Assembly: GCA_036426205.1 (NCBI GenBank)
Contig: CM071573.1
Coordinates: 70,528,817-70,592,816, forward strand
Source: Ascaphus truei
Taxonomy: Eukaryota > Chordata > Amphibia > Anura > Ascaphidae
Length of the DNA: 64,000 nucleotides
Reading direction: 5' to 3'
Part shown: positions 1 through 10,515 of the stretch, piece by piece
How the letters are laid out: each line of letters opens with the position of its first letter
How positions within the stretch are numbered: the stretch's first letter is position 1
Program-made: the position numbers and the translations under genes
Notes under the pieces: generated by a model
Told to the model about the DNA's origin: nothing
The model's input: the letters and a program-made list of their open reading frames with translations, nothing else
The model's database searches: none

Positions 1-402
1 CTGGAACGCACGCCACGAGAGAGGGGAAGAGGAGACATCATCCATTCGGCTAGCGAGATCCAGAGAGATCTAAATGCTTGTTTTTAACTGATACCATGTG
101 AGTGTAACTCCCTTTTTACTTACCAATTATAAATTGTACAGACGGTCTGCACTATGTCCAGTTGTATCTTTTATTAAGGTCCTTGGGAGTCCACATATTT
201 GGGAGAACATTGAGTTCTGCATCTCCTGCCCACTGAGTGACAACTAACAACATCCTAAAAGATACCTTTATGTGCCTTATATCTTCTCACGTTTGTGAGT
301 ATTAAATATTGAGCCAAGACATTTTATTCTGATCATAATCCTAACAATATTGCACTATCACGATTTATATTTCTTTTCACATATTGCGCTTCCCGGACAC
401 TT
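1..402. other. aifm2 intron 4, no recognised feature
   Basis: AT-rich intronic sequence between the window edge and a GC-rich MITE. No coding similarity to the missing aifm2 exon 5 was seen on either strand. Confidence 0.5.
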
Positions 403-664
403 CATCATAGTGCGAACGTGACAGAGCGCAGGAGGCGCCTGTCACCTGAGCGATTTGTAGACTCACTTGTGCGAGCGACGGGGAGGCGTGGCTGTGACGT
501 CATCCAGCTTGGTTTGTGCTGACTGGCTCAAACGTGGCCGTGACGCGAAAATGCAATTTTTTTGTTGGCTCAAAATCCTGCTGTGCCGTCGCGCTCTCGC
601 GCACTATGGCCAGCCCAATAGAGCTACTGTACTTTGTTTGCGCTGCGCGCACTATAATCTCAGC
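403..664. mobile_element. GC-rich TIR MITE (D-type)
   Basis: The ends form an imperfect inverted pair, CATCATAGTGCGAACG on the left and GCGCGCACTATAATCTC on the right, around a CpG-rich core unlike the AT-rich intron. The layout matches the 4570-4848 and 39906-40160 elements, which share ATAGTG(C/G) near their termini. The only long open frame inside has no family similarity. Confidence 0.55.
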
Positions 665-987
665 ATGACCTTCAGTTGCAATGCAGCACAGGGGTTAATA
701 GTAGTAACGACTAAAGCTTACAATTGCCTTAAATCTACACCTTACATGTTATACAGCTTCTTAATCTACATAGACCCAAAGAACATAGAACATTGAGTTA
801 TAAATATCCATATTTATGCAATCAGATCAAATGGGAAGCGCAGTTCTTCTTTCATCTCCCGGTCCCATACATACATTTAATAAATGGTCCCAAGATTGGT
901 AGCAGATAGTGCACTTGATCTTGTCCCATAGGTCAGATTATAAATAGTTGTAAAGGAACTGGACAAATCTGTAGACGATCAATCAGA

Positions 988-989
<2 letters not shown>

Positions 990-1021
<32 letters not shown>
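990..1021. repeat. (TAA)n microsatellite
   Basis: About ten uninterrupted TAA units directly abutting the mariner-type MITE whose TA target site follows. Confidence 0.95.
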
Positions 1022-1022
<1 letters not shown>

Positions 1023-1023
<1 letters not shown>

Positions 1024-1456
1024 AGGCATACCCCGGTTTAAGGACACTCACTTTAAGTACACTCGCGAGTAAGTACATTTCGCTCAATAGGCAAACAGCA
1101 GCTCACGCATTCGCCTGTCAGCACGCCTGAACAGCAATACCGGCTCCCTACCTGTACCGAAGTTGTGCGCAAGCGGGGAGTCTATAGAGCCTGTTACACA
1201 TGCGTTATTTACATCAGTTATGCACGTATATCACAATTGCAGTACAGTACATGCATCAAAAGTGGGAAAAAGGCAGTGCTTCACTTTAAGTACATTTTCA
1301 CTTTACATACATGCTCCGGTCCCATTGCGTACGTTAATGCGGGGTATGCCTGTGTTACATACATGCTCCGGTCCCATTGCGTACGTTAATGCGGGGTATG
1401 CCTGTGTTACATACATGCTCCGGTCCCATTGCGTACGTTAATGCGGGGTATGCCTG
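1023..1456. mobile_element. mariner-type MITE flanked by TA
   Basis: The left end CAGGCATACCCCGGTTTAAG and the reverse complement of the right end, CAGGCATACCCCGCATTAAC, are a clear terminal inverted repeat. TA dinucleotides lie immediately outside at 1021-1022 and 1457-1458, the Tc1/mariner target duplication. Subterminal CACTTTAAGTACA blocks also recur in inverted or direct form. There is no transposase, so it is nonautonomous. The right end is triplicated (see the next entry). Confidence 0.85.
1305..1456 (+). repeat. 52-bp tandem repeat of the MITE terminus, about 3 units
   Basis: Units start at 1305, 1357 and 1409, each beginning ACATACATGCTCCGG and ending in the terminal GGGGTATGCCTG. 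The element's own 3' terminal repeat has been amplified in tandem. Confidence 0.95.
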
Positions 1457-1608
1457 TAATATAGTTCTAGTTAATGGATACTTAGATTCTTCAGGGTGCA
1501 TTCCTTCTGTAAAGTTGATGGGACGTGCAACAATTTACCGAAGACCTCTGTAGAACCTCTGTATTGGCATAATACACTAGAACCAATAAACCACATTGTG
1601 TCCCATAC

Positions 1609-1701
1609 CTCTTTATCTGGATACTCTGTCTTCACCTCTGCAGCCATCTCAACTCCCGCTGATCCGCCACCCACTACCACCACATGTTTAGCTTTCTGCA
1701 C
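1609..1701 (-). CDS. aifm2: aifm2 coding exon 4
   Basis: A 93-bp, phase-0 exon coding residues 138-168, with the second Rossmann fold start [20 protein letters not shown] (NAD(P)H binding). The acceptor is TTTTATAG|GTG and the donor GAG|GTATGG. Read-through past the donor gives non-homologous sequence, so the next exon must lie left of base 1. Confidence 0.95.
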
Positions 1702-4700
1702 CTATAAAATATGACACGTGCCATTAAATTACGATTGTGTCACCCAAATATATTTTATGCCCCAACGTCAGGTTTGCACACGAGCACATATGCCCTGATA
1801 TCCAAGTATGCCCATCCATGTGGATTACCAGTGCGCACGGTATAACAAGGGTGCGCAAACCGTTCTCCCTGCTCCCCCCTGCTCATGCGCCCCCCCCCCC
1901 CCCGCTCCGGCGTCAAATGATGGCTTAGGGTCATGTGACGTCATTGACCCCACTGCGTCATTTGATGCTGGGTTGCCATGGCGACGCATCACTGTGTCCA
2001 TAAAAATGATGACCTTATTGACAATACAAAAAAATTAGTAAGCAGTGTTGAAGTCCAGTGGTTTCCATCTGTCTTCTTGAGAAACCACAGAAACACATTT
2101 TTTTACCAATGATCAAAGGATTAATGATGGTGATAATGCAAATAGATTACATATGAATGAAGTATTGTCTGGCTGACTGATATCGCATACCAAATACGGT
2201 GATAGACTGGCAAAGATCAGTCACAAAGTTCAAAGATCCACTCGTGGCATGTAAACCATGAAAGTAGGTTTCGGTTTCCGGAGGGGGGGAGGTTTGGGGG
2301 CTGAAGGTTTCTGCAGCTCTCCCAAAATTAGTGCAAAGCCAACACAACACCAATGAATGGGAAATCCATGCTCCAATCACTACATTATTCAGATGTGCAA
2401 ATATAGAGAAACAGAATTGGCAAAGCTACTTTCCCAGCAAATCTATAGAAAACGTGTGAATGTTTGATCTACAGCATCAGTTCAAATCTGTAAAGAGAAG
2501 TTACATAATAAATGTAAAATGTGCAATTACTACTTGTCATATGTAGCAGCTGTCTGCACATCTGTTACTAGTAGCAGGGGTGCCACATTTACATCGTTCC
2601 CAATACGAAATCCATTTAACAAATATTTTAAATATCTTTTCCTTCAACATTATTAATATATGGGCAGTTTTATTGTACAGGGGCAGTGTGTACAAAGAGA
2701 TTGGATTTTTGCTTTGGGACAAACCTGCATTTCTGCTTTATATTTTGTAAAGCCCTCATGTCTTCCTTGCTCATTACTCTTTCGTCTTTGGCGACCCTTT
2801 GCACCTGCTCTCTGTTCTTCCTTGACACTGTTGCCAAGACAGTCTTTGGATGTCTGCAGGTAAGTAGGGAATTTATCCACCAGTCTTAGGGAAAGACCAA
2901 GCCTTTTTACCTGCCTCTCACCTGTCTCCCCTACAATCTATCCTAAACGCTGCTGCTAGGATTACTTTACGCTCCCCGAAATCTGTCTCAGCATCTCTCC
3001 TGCTGAAATCCCTCTCCTGGCTTCCTATTTCACACTCTATCATGTTCAACCTTCTCCTCCTCTCTAAAGGCTATTACACTCTTGTGCCCCTCCTTACATC
3101 TCAGCCCTAATTTGTCCCTATACACCGTCCCGACTCTTGCTTTCTGCTCAAGGGTGTCTTCTCTCTATCCCTTTTGTATCTAAAGCCCTCTCCCGCCTAA
3201 AGCCTCTCAAACTCACTGCCCTACACCTCTGGAATGCCCTTCTCTTCAATATCTGACTAGCACCCTCTCTCTCCATCTGTAAGGCCCATCTTAAAACACA
3301 CCTCTTAAATGAAGCATATGGGTACCTCAAACTGTATGCACTGCCCGTGGCTCCTTGCAGAACACCTTCCTACCGTCTCTGTAAATTTTCCCCACTTACC
3401 ACTTCGATTGTAAGCTCCTCGGGACGGGGACTCCTTCTCCTATTGTTTCATGTGTTATATTATTAGGTTACGTGAATTACTTCAGTAAAGCACTATGTAC
3501 ATGGATGGCGCTATATTAAGATATTCATACATACGAAACCAGAATTCTACCCTAGTATGTTCACTTTATGCATGTGGTTTGTGAAATCCTGTTCTGTAAA
3601 GACAGAGAACCCATGAGGGTATCTACAGGTCTTCCACAGCGGGCTAGGACATTTCGCAGCGAAAGTAATCCCCTAACCATACCACTGACCCTAAAACCCC
3701 TAACCTTAACCTCTTAACCCCTTACCCTAAAAACCCCTAACCATTACTCCTTACCTTAACCTGTTAACCCTTTACCCTACAACTCAGACTGCTAATGCAA
3801 ATCTTTACCCTAAAAACCATAACCCCTTACCCTAAAACTCTTAACTTTACCCCTTACCCTAAAAAGCTGAACTATAACCTATTACCCTAACCTTACCCTA
3901 AAAAGCTTAACCCCGTATGTATGTATGTATGTCTTTATTTATAAAGCGTCATTAATGTACATAGCACTTCACAGCAATAATATACGTGACAATCATATAA
4001 ATAATATTCAAACCTGCTTATCCTGTTATTTATCATACCTGGGTTGAAAGCAAACAAGGTTTCTGGGAAATTCCATGCAAATGAGCAACATGAGCAAATG
4101 GCTAACGCCCGTCCTCAAGGGCCACCAACAAGCCAGGTATTACTATGGATATCCCTGCTTCAGCACAGGTGGCTCAATCGGTGGCTCAGTCAAGGACTCC
4201 GCACCTGTGCTGAAGCAGGGGTATCCTGAAAACCTGACCTGTTGGGGCGGGGGGGGTCTTGAGGACTGGAGTTGCTCGCCCCTGCCCTTGAGCTTCAGAA
4301 AGACCCGCTAAAAAGCCTGAATGTACGGTGTGTGGGCGCACCAAGATAAGGATGTCAGATCTATTCTGTGAACGGAAACTTTGTAGTAGTTACTGGCCAG
4401 TAATGCCAGGTATAAACGCGCCCTATTCCCAGGTGCGAGGACCCCCGAGAATTAGAAACTGTGCATTTGCAGGTGAACTGATGAGGAATGCCTCAATTTC
4501 TTCCTTTTAAACCACAGTGTGCCAAGGGAGAGATAGCCCGGCAGCCATATTGGATTCCCCATAATGCCGCGCTTATAGTGCCGGCGACGCGACCGGTAAC
4601 GTCACCCGTCGCCAATAGCGAAAGTTGTAATTCAATTTGCAGCGACGTTGCGAGCGACGGGGTCATTGATTGGTTCAGAGACAGTCACATGTGGCAACAG

Positions 4701-5461
4701 TCTCTGAAAAATCAAATTTACCCGGCTTCCAAATTTTTGGTCGCGACGTCGCTCTATCGCTCCGTCGCGCTTACTATAAGGGCTTGCGACGGAGTCAATT
4801 GGTTTGTTTTGGAGCGACGTCGCGTCGCTGTCACGGGCACTATAAGGCAGCTGAAAATAGCACAGATAATATCTGGAGGTCCTCTTCCTCCCCCCGCCCC
4901 CCTGTTCAGATTAAAATATAAAGGTTGAAGAATCTAGGGGGGGGGGGGGAGATAAATGCTGTAAATATTTTACTATTACGTTTATGATCGGGACGAGAAA
5001 ACACAAAACTCCAAGGTTTCAGACAATATGGCTGTAATAACAACACATTTAAAATACACTTACAACATCTGTGGTATCGTAACTACAAAAGCTCACCTCC
5101 TTCACAAGATCTTCATATTTCTGGATGGCTCTATCCATGGAAATGACTTGGTTGAACTTTCCAGGGAAGGGCCCGTTGCTCCCCGTCGCGAGGATGAGGT
5201 GAGAGAAATGAAGCTCCTAAGAACATGTAATGCTGACAGTGTTAGGTTGGGCTCAAGAACTTTTATACAAGCGAATTGAGAATGAGTATTGGATGCTTGA
5301 CACAATCACTTATCATTCCTTGGAGCACAACAAGTGCGATATATTCTATATAAAAATAGTGGATGTGTTTCTTAATCACAGAACCACTGTACCAACGGTA
5401 TAAATGTTCCATGTTGATATAGTAGGGACATTGGTTCTGTGATTATAATTAAAAAACGTAT

Positions 5462-5497
<36 letters not shown>

Positions 5498-8400
5498 TAT
5501 AGCAGGCACTCCAGGACTCGGAAACGTTGCCTCGTAGGATCAAGTTTAACTCTTGGTATTCCTGCCTGAACTGAGATAATACACTGAAAGCACATTACTA
5601 GCTGGGCGGAACACTAACCATCCATGGTGGCAATTTTACTTATCATTTATTAACATTCAAGACATATCTATTGAGAATAACGGACTAGACTTTAAAGAGT
5701 GTTAATATTTCATTTTACAGTACAAATATGTACATTGACTTAATGAATGTTATACTTTATTGATCACCCATCAATTCATTGCAGTGTGCACTATATCCAG
5801 CAGTAGTTCTTTCTTTGTGTTTCTCTCCACACCTTACTTTGCTCTTAACTATCTCCTCAGTAGGACCCACGGTACGATTTTCAGGTTGGGCGAGATCTCT
5901 GTTATCTGTGCACAGACCTGGCTAGATTCTACAGTTTGAGTTCATTTTATGGAGGGGGAATTTGTGAGATTGTTTTCATGTAAATAAGATTACAGCAAGG
6001 AGTATCAGCTGCAACCAGACAAATTCTCCATGCCCTTGTTGCTTAATTCCGCATATCTTTATTACCCTTTAATCCAGGAAGCGATGTTTCGAGGGGCCTC
6101 CCTTAGTGAGGTAAACAAAGCCCCCCGAAACGCTGTTTCTGCACCCTGGACTAAAGGGCAATAAAGGTATGCTAAATTAAGCATCAAGCGTTATGGTGAG
6201 TTCGTCTGGTTGCGGCCCTCACAATTAGGCCTCGTCCATGGTGACGGAGCGCTCGCACGCTGTGCAATGAGTTACATTAGGGCAATGAGAACGTCTATGC
6301 ACGCGTTTGCGTGTCAGCAGGAGCTATGCACGGAGAGACAAAAAAAATGTGCCTTGGTAGCGCAACGGCAGGGTCACGTGAGCGGTTCTCCGTGACGTCA
6401 CTACCACACCCCCGCGCCACGCCCCACCCCTTCGCGTCTGCCTGCAGGACAGAAAATCTCTCCTGCTACAAGCTTACGTGACGCCCACGCATGCATGCAC
6501 CATGGACGCGGCCTTTGTTTCCACGTATGCTGTTAAGATGTGCTGCGCCAGGGCACCTAGGCAGGCTGGCATTGACGACTATGTGATCGCCACCATACAG
6601 TAAATATTAGAGAACAACAGAGTGTGCGAGAGGTTGAGAAAGCAAATTGTGTAATCCTAATTACCTCATTGCTTTCTAGGAGTACTTGCTGTGTCTGCAG
6701 GTTTATTCCCAGCACTTTGCCTTGCTTAAAGCTGTCCTGGTAGGTTGCTTCATAGGAGATGAAGGTTTTTCTTGCAAAACCTGTTGCACATAGAGAGAGT
6801 CTCACATACAATCACATGCCCAGCATACATTCATTACATTTTCAGCATTGCTTTTAGCTGCTGTCCTGTCTGCTGGTGATTTTGTTATTGGTGTACTGAT
6901 AAGAGACCAACCGGAGTCATAAATTAGTGCTTTTTATCAACCGCACGACTAACTCGTGGGGCTGCAGCTTCGGACAGTTATTCTCTTTAACCGAAACGAC
7001 TTTATGGAAGATGCCAAAAATAACATACATTTTACAGCGGTATTAAAGGATCATAATAGCAAGGAGCAGCTGAATGATTAAAGACTGGCTCTGTCAACAA
7101 CGATACTGAGTTTGAATCAGGGGAGCCTGGTTCAATTCCCGGTGTCAGCTCCTTGTGCACTTTATTTCCCTGTGCCCCAGGAACCAAAAACAGATTGTAA
7201 GCTCATCTGGGCAGGGACTGTAAAATTCCTATGTGCTGCGTACCTCGCGCTAGACTGTAATTGGAAAACGCTTTGTGTCCCATTGGGAGGAAAACGCTAT
7301 ATATGAAATGGTTATTATTATTATTATTAAGACAAAAATAAAAGCTTATTAATCATTATATGAAACATTGTAGGAAAAAAACAAGGTTATACGGAGAAAG
7401 GGTAGAAGTAGGAAAAGTATATATATATTTTTAACTTTTTGATAACTACCATATAAAAACATTAAATGGTTCCCAGATTGCCTAAAAATGTATTTGTGTT
7501 TTTCTTCTGCTTCCGGCATGTGATTTTTTCTAATTCTGCTATTTTTCAAAGTGTTGCTTTTATGTTTGGAACAGATTAGATGTCTTGTTTTGTAAAAATG
7601 AAACCTGTTTTCCAGCAGCCACAGAAACATTACCCCTTAGCAATAGGGTTGCCAGGTGACTTGTCCAAAAATACTGGACACAATGGTGAAAGGTGCGACG
7701 CACGCGAGAATCGTTGGTGGGGAAGAATGTTATTTATAAAGGACCTGACTTATGTCATTTTTTCTAAATTTCACTCCAAGTATTCACCAATTTGCACCAA
7801 TTTATATTCTATTTCGTAAAAAATCTGGGGAGGGGTCTTGGGAGGGAGCGCCCTTCCGAGGATTTGTTTTTAGGAAATAGAATATGAAATAGTGCAAATT
7901 GGTGCATACTTGGAGTGAAATTTAGAACAAATGACGTAATGGTCAGATCATTTATAAATAACTGACCTGCAGTCATACTGTACATGGCGAGCAATACTAA
8001 TCTTAATGCTCCTCACACAAATTCCAAGATTGTTGCACTCCTCCTCATCCTCTCTCTCTCCCCCCTTAGCCTCTCACCATCCCACCGCCCTCGTCTTTTC
8101 ACGCCCTCCCCTCATCCTCTCTCACCCCCCCCCTCCTTTCATCCTCTCTCAAGAATTTAGATAAAGATGGGCAATCAAAACTGCAATTAGGTGTTACTGC
8201 AAAACAAGGACAACAATGATCTCATTTTGCCGCCATGCATTGCAATAGTAAAAACTCCACACCTTATAAAAAGCCCTAATGATACCATGACAAAAAGACC
8301 ACACATTAAGGTGTAGTGGTTTATAAGTGTCTCTATACATGTTTGAGGCAAAGGGATGAATGTAAGTGGTGATACTTTTGAATGGATCAGCAGGACGGTC

Positions 8401-9013
8401 TTCATAAAGAAGATCTGCACACAAGCTTTGAAGATCTCACAACTCTGTACAATCCCTATATTGTAACAGTATTACAAGTGAAAGCTTATTTACAGCTACA
8501 ACTCCAAGAAACGGTCATGTTGGGCCATTGCAATCAACCTATACTTCTCCAAGACCCAAACGACAACTAATAGACAAGTTTACACTACTGGTGTAGCCAG
8601 ACTTCCTGTCCCCGGAGCCACGGAAATAAAGCAAAACACAGAAGTTCCGGAGACAGAATAGGCCCCCCCCCCCTACAGAGAGATTTCCCACTGCCGTGGA
8701 ATGCCACGGTCAGGGCTACGTGGCTTCCCACGGCAGCGGGTAGAGAGAGTCTGGCTGCATCTGTATATAACATACTTGTTGATGAACTGGTTTGAAAATA
8801 AGCCGCATATTGGAGAAATAATGGAGGACAAGACTTACCACTCTCTACGGAAGCGCGAAGCGCAGCAACATTGTGATGAAAAGCATCTTTCATATCCACC
8901 AGCACAAAGGGGATTCCATTGGACTTGAGTTGATTGGCAGCTGCTATACCGGCGAAACCTCCACCCACGACCACCACTCGCACCGATTCGTCCACCGACA
9001 GTTTGGACCCCAT
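1609..9013 (-). CDS. aifm2: aifm2 (FSP1), NAD(P)H:quinone oxidoreductase, 5' half of the gene
   Basis: FSP1/AIFM2 is a membrane-anchored flavoprotein that uses NAD(P)H to reduce ubiquinone and vitamin K, suppressing lipid peroxidation and ferroptosis at the plasma membrane and lipid droplets (family knowledge). Four coding exons (8839-9013, 6665-6780, 5097-5216, 1609-1701) sum to 504 bp and splice in frame to residues 1-168. Visible features are an N-terminal Met-Gly-Ser-Lys fitting N-myristoylation, a first Rossmann motif GGGFAG (~residues 17-22), the ATG motif [10 protein letters not shown] (~103-112) of FAD-dependent reductases, and a second, NAD(P)H-binding Rossmann motif [10 protein letters not shown] (~144-153). 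All four exons end in GT donors and exons 2-4 follow AG acceptors. The start ATG has A at -3 and G at +4. The family is about 370 residues, so the C-terminal half lies off the left edge. Introns of 2058, 1448 and 3395 bp are packed with MITEs. No frameshift or stop was seen. Confidence 0.95.
1847..2010. mobile_element. hAT-like MITE fragment (GGGTGCGCAAA end)
   Basis: Begins AGGGTGCGCAAACC followed by C-rich sequence, then the block TGACGTCATT...GTTGCCATGGCGACG that also occurs at 20485-20520. It is a diverged, 3'-incomplete relative of the intact copy at 20418-20699. Confidence 0.7.
2011..2889. other. aifm2 intron, nothing recognised
   Basis: Roughly 880 bp of unique-looking AT-rich sequence. 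Short open frames on both strands lack similarity to known families and are interrupted. Confidence 0.5.
2890..3531 (+). mobile_element. L2-like LINE, degraded 3' end of the reverse transcriptase and 3' UTR
   Basis: Frames of the plus strand give broken versions of the typical RT C-terminal segment ([12 protein letters not shown], then [18 protein letters not shown]), followed by the LINE L2 3' UTR signature GATTGTAAGCTCCTCGGGAC and a 3' end with GGCGCTATATTAAGAT. The frame is broken by several shifts, so it is a dead 5'-truncated copy. Further copies of the tail lie at 3914, 11732, 22080, 36955 and 41440. Confidence 0.85.
3655..3912 (+). repeat. degenerate CCCTAA-type (telomere-like) tract
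   Basis: About 250 bp built from variants of CCCTAA and CCCTAAAA with CCTTAACC and CCCTTACCC spacers. It resembles the vertebrate C-rich telomere strand but is far from perfect, so an interstitial telomeric remnant or an unrelated simple satellite are both possible. Confidence 0.6.
3914..4015 (-). mobile_element. L2-like LINE 3' tail
   Basis: Starts with a (GTAT)n tail and continues CTTTATTTATAAAGCGTC..GTACATAGCACTTCACAGCA, the reverse complement of the L2-type 3' end also present at 41440-41630 in the same orientation. Confidence 0.75.
4108..4287. mobile_element. family A palindromic hAT-like MITE, copy 1
   Basis: Left arm GTCCTCAAGGGCCACCAACA...CTTCAGCACAGGTGGCTCA; right arm is its near reverse complement ending GAGGACTGGAGTTGC. 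The family is a ~170-190-bp near-perfect palindrome whose best copies start CAGGGGTGG. The arms here are diverged (GCCAGG for GTCAGG, G-run near the right end). Confidence 0.85.
4570..4848. mobile_element. GC-rich palindromic TIR MITE
   Basis: The left end CTTATAGTGCCGGCGACGCG pairs with the right end, read in reverse complement as CTTATAGTGCCCGTGACAGC followed by GACGCGAC. The interior is rich in GCGACG and CGTCGC. A 146-codon open frame over it has no family similarity and reflects the GC-rich composition. Confidence 0.8.
5097..5216 (-). CDS. aifm2: aifm2 coding exon 3
   Basis: A 120-bp, phase-0 exon coding residues 98-137. It contains [19 protein letters not shown], the ATG motif region of two-dinucleotide-binding flavoproteins, and ends DLVKE. 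The acceptor is TTCTTAG|GAG and the donor GAG|GTGAGC. Confidence 0.95.
5466..5493. repeat. (CA)n microsatellite
   Basis: Fourteen near-perfect CA units in aifm2 intron 2. Confidence 0.95.
6005..6218. mobile_element. foldback element with ~70-bp inverted arms
   Basis: The left arm GCTGCAACCAGACAAATTCT...CCCTTTAATCCAGG is the approximate reverse complement of the right arm CTGGACTAAAGGGCAATAAA...CGTCTGGTTGCGGCC. The central region carries TTTCGAGGGG and CCCCCCGAAACG, also paired. Only one copy is seen in the window. Confidence 0.75.
6228..6513. mobile_element. D-type MITE (GGCCTCGTCCATGG ends)
   Basis: The left end GGCCTCGTCCATGG and the right end in reverse complement GGCCGCGTCCATGG are inverted repeats. 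The left flank is TTA and the right flank TTT, suggesting a decayed 3-bp TTA duplication as in PIF/Harbinger elements. The interior is CpG-rich. Confidence 0.75.
6665..6780 (-). CDS. aifm2: aifm2 coding exon 2
   Basis: A 116-bp exon completing Gly59 and coding residues 60-97 ([20 protein letters not shown] onward, ending SNE). The acceptor reads TGCAACAG|G and the donor GAG|GTAATT, leaving phase 0. The translation continues the AIFM2 alignment directly after the VES-G junction of the previous exon. Confidence 0.95.
7080..7335 (+). mobile_element. tRNA-derived SINE, copy 1
   Basis: Contains a Pol III B box GGTTCAATTCC at 7129-7139, then GTGTCAGCTCCTTGTG, CCTGTGCCCCAGG, GATTGTAAGCTCATCTGGGC and a terminal (ATT)n tail. 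It aligns along its length with 25025-25245. The A-box side is degraded. The middle resembles the MIR/CORE-SINE region, the 3' part an L2-type tail. Confidence 0.8.
7645..7963. mobile_element. palindromic MITE with ~95-bp arms
   Basis: The arm at 7729-7822 (TTATTTATAAAGGACCTGAC..TTTCACTCCAAGTATTCACC..) is mirrored at 7867-7963 (..GGTGCATACTTGGAGTGAAA..ATCATTTATAAATAAC). A GGGTTGCCAGGTGACTTGTC block precedes it at 7648 and may be its outer edge. Confidence 0.75.
8036..8150. repeat. CT-rich low-complexity tract
   Basis: Pyrimidine-rich run with repeated CCTCATCCTCTCTC and CACCCCCCCC. No gene content. Confidence 0.8.
8839..9013 (-). CDS. aifm2: aifm2 coding exon 1
   Basis: Codes residues 1-58 plus the first base of codon 59. 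It starts at the ATG at 9013-9011 ([10 protein letters not shown]) and includes the FAD-binding Rossmann motif and the segment [20 protein letters not shown], which is strongly conserved in this family. The donor is AGTG|GTAAGT just below 8839. The exon itself probably begins at 9030, after a pyrimidine-rich tract ending in CTTTCAAG, leaving a 17-base 5' UTR piece. A GTG three codons upstream of the ATG is not needed as a start. Confidence 0.95.
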
Positions 9014-9159
9014 GTTTGTCACAGGAACGTCTTGAAAGCAAAAAAAAGTGCAAGAGAGTTTCTTGTAAAGTTACATTCTGTAAATACACGGACACAAAAC
9101 GGAGTAGCAGGAAGCCACAGGGGAACCACACAGTTCCAATGCTATAAATTAGAGAAGGG

Positions 9160-9759
9160 GTGTGCTCAATTCCAGTCTTCAAGCCCGCCCAACAGGCTGA
9201 GCCACTGATTGAGAAATGCATTTTGCTCAATTCTGCCCCCAAAATGGCCCATTTTCTCAATTCTGATAAAATGCTGACGAAATTGGCAACATTTTGGGTC
9301 ATGGAAAGTTTCACAAAATCTTAAAATGTAAGAGAAATCCTGGAAAATGTTGTGAAGCAAAATTTGAAGACAATTGCACATCTCTAACAATAAATAGATT
9401 GATATGCAATTTGTTTGTCAAAAAAAAAAACCCCAGAGAGGCGATTCTTTCAATGAAAGAATGTGGGCGCTGTAAAGGCAAAGATTACATACATTCCTTC
9501 TTTCAAACCAGTGCAATGGCATTACTGTACTAATACAATCTATCGCAATGTTTGCTAGGAACGGGGCTATTTCGTCTCCTGCCTGCACAATTTGATCCTA
9601 ATATATTCAATTTGATTTATTTTTCTTGGATAAATATGATGGTTTGGGGGGGTTTTTTGCCCCAGATTTGCAGACTAGAAATAGGAATACTGTACTCAGA
9701 AGGATACAAGGGATTTATGGGAATCTGCCTAAATTTACTTCACATTCCCCAAGATCCCA
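9160..9759. other. mostly unrecognised intron sequence with a family A scrap
   Basis: A short family A fragment (GTGCTCAATTCCAGTCTTCA, then GCCCAACAGGCTGAGCCACT) sits at 9160-9205. The rest is AT-rich and unassigned. Confidence 0.5.
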
Positions 9760-9972
9760 ACTCAACATCCAGTCCTCAATAGCCACCAACAGGTCAGGTT
9801 TTCTGGATATCCTAGCTTCAGCACAGGTGGCTCAATCAGTGGCTTAGATTGAGCCACCTGTGCTGAAGCAGGCTCTTCGACTGAGCCACTGATTAAGCCT
9901 GTGATGAAGCAGGGATATCCTGAAAAACTGACCTGTTGGTGGTGCTTGAGGACTGGAGTTCCTCAAACCTGG
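9760..9972. mobile_element. family A palindromic MITE, copy 2
   Basis: Left arm CAGTCCTCAATAGCCACCAA..CTTCAGCACAGGTGGCTCAA; right arm TTGAGCCACCTGTGCTGAAG..GACCTGTTGGTGGTGCTTGA. The centre contains an extra inverted segment (GGCTCTTCGACTGAGCCACT), making it longer than the family norm. Confidence 0.9.
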
Positions 9973-10124
9973 TTTAAAATCTTCTCCTACACAGGAAAGG
10001 GTGTCTTCAAGTTCACAGCAAATGGAGCAATTGTCCAAAACGAGAAGTGGGTAATTCTCTACACACCACGTGAGATTGTTTTTTTTTATTTCGAGCAGAA
10101 AAGCCAAGCGGTTTCAGCTTCTTA

Positions 10125-10456
10125 AGGCTAAGGTCCCGTTGCACGCGTCCGCACGGCTGGCTTGCTTGCCGGCGACGCGTGCAACTCGCTGTACCGCGAT
10201 CTGCGGTCTACAGGATGCTTTTCTCGGAGCGGGGGGGGCGTGGCCAAACGGGTCGGGGGGGGGCGGCCTTGACGTGAGGGGGCGCGGCCATGACGTGAGG
10301 GGCCGGAGCGGGAGGTGGGAGGATTGACTGGGAGGATTGACAGGGAGGGGGGGCGTGGCTTGAGCGGAGGGACCCGCTACTCTTCCCCCCCTCCCTCCAC
10401 GGGCTGCAGGTAAGTAAAAAAACCACACCCCAGGGCCTCATACATTACATAACGAC

Positions 10457-10515
<59 letters not shown>

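Noticed and set aside
4488..4928. 146-codon plus-strand frame
   Set aside because: Covers a CpG-rich palindromic MITE.
7080..7335. tRNA gene suggested by the B box
   Set aside because: The tRNA part is incomplete with no cloverleaf; the same unit recurs at 25022 with a common tail, so it is a SINE.
8585..8838. Extension of aifm2 coding exon 1 past VESG
   Set aside because: The reading continues into intron after a consensus GTAAGT donor; the extension lacks AIFM2 similarity while the next exon resumes it.
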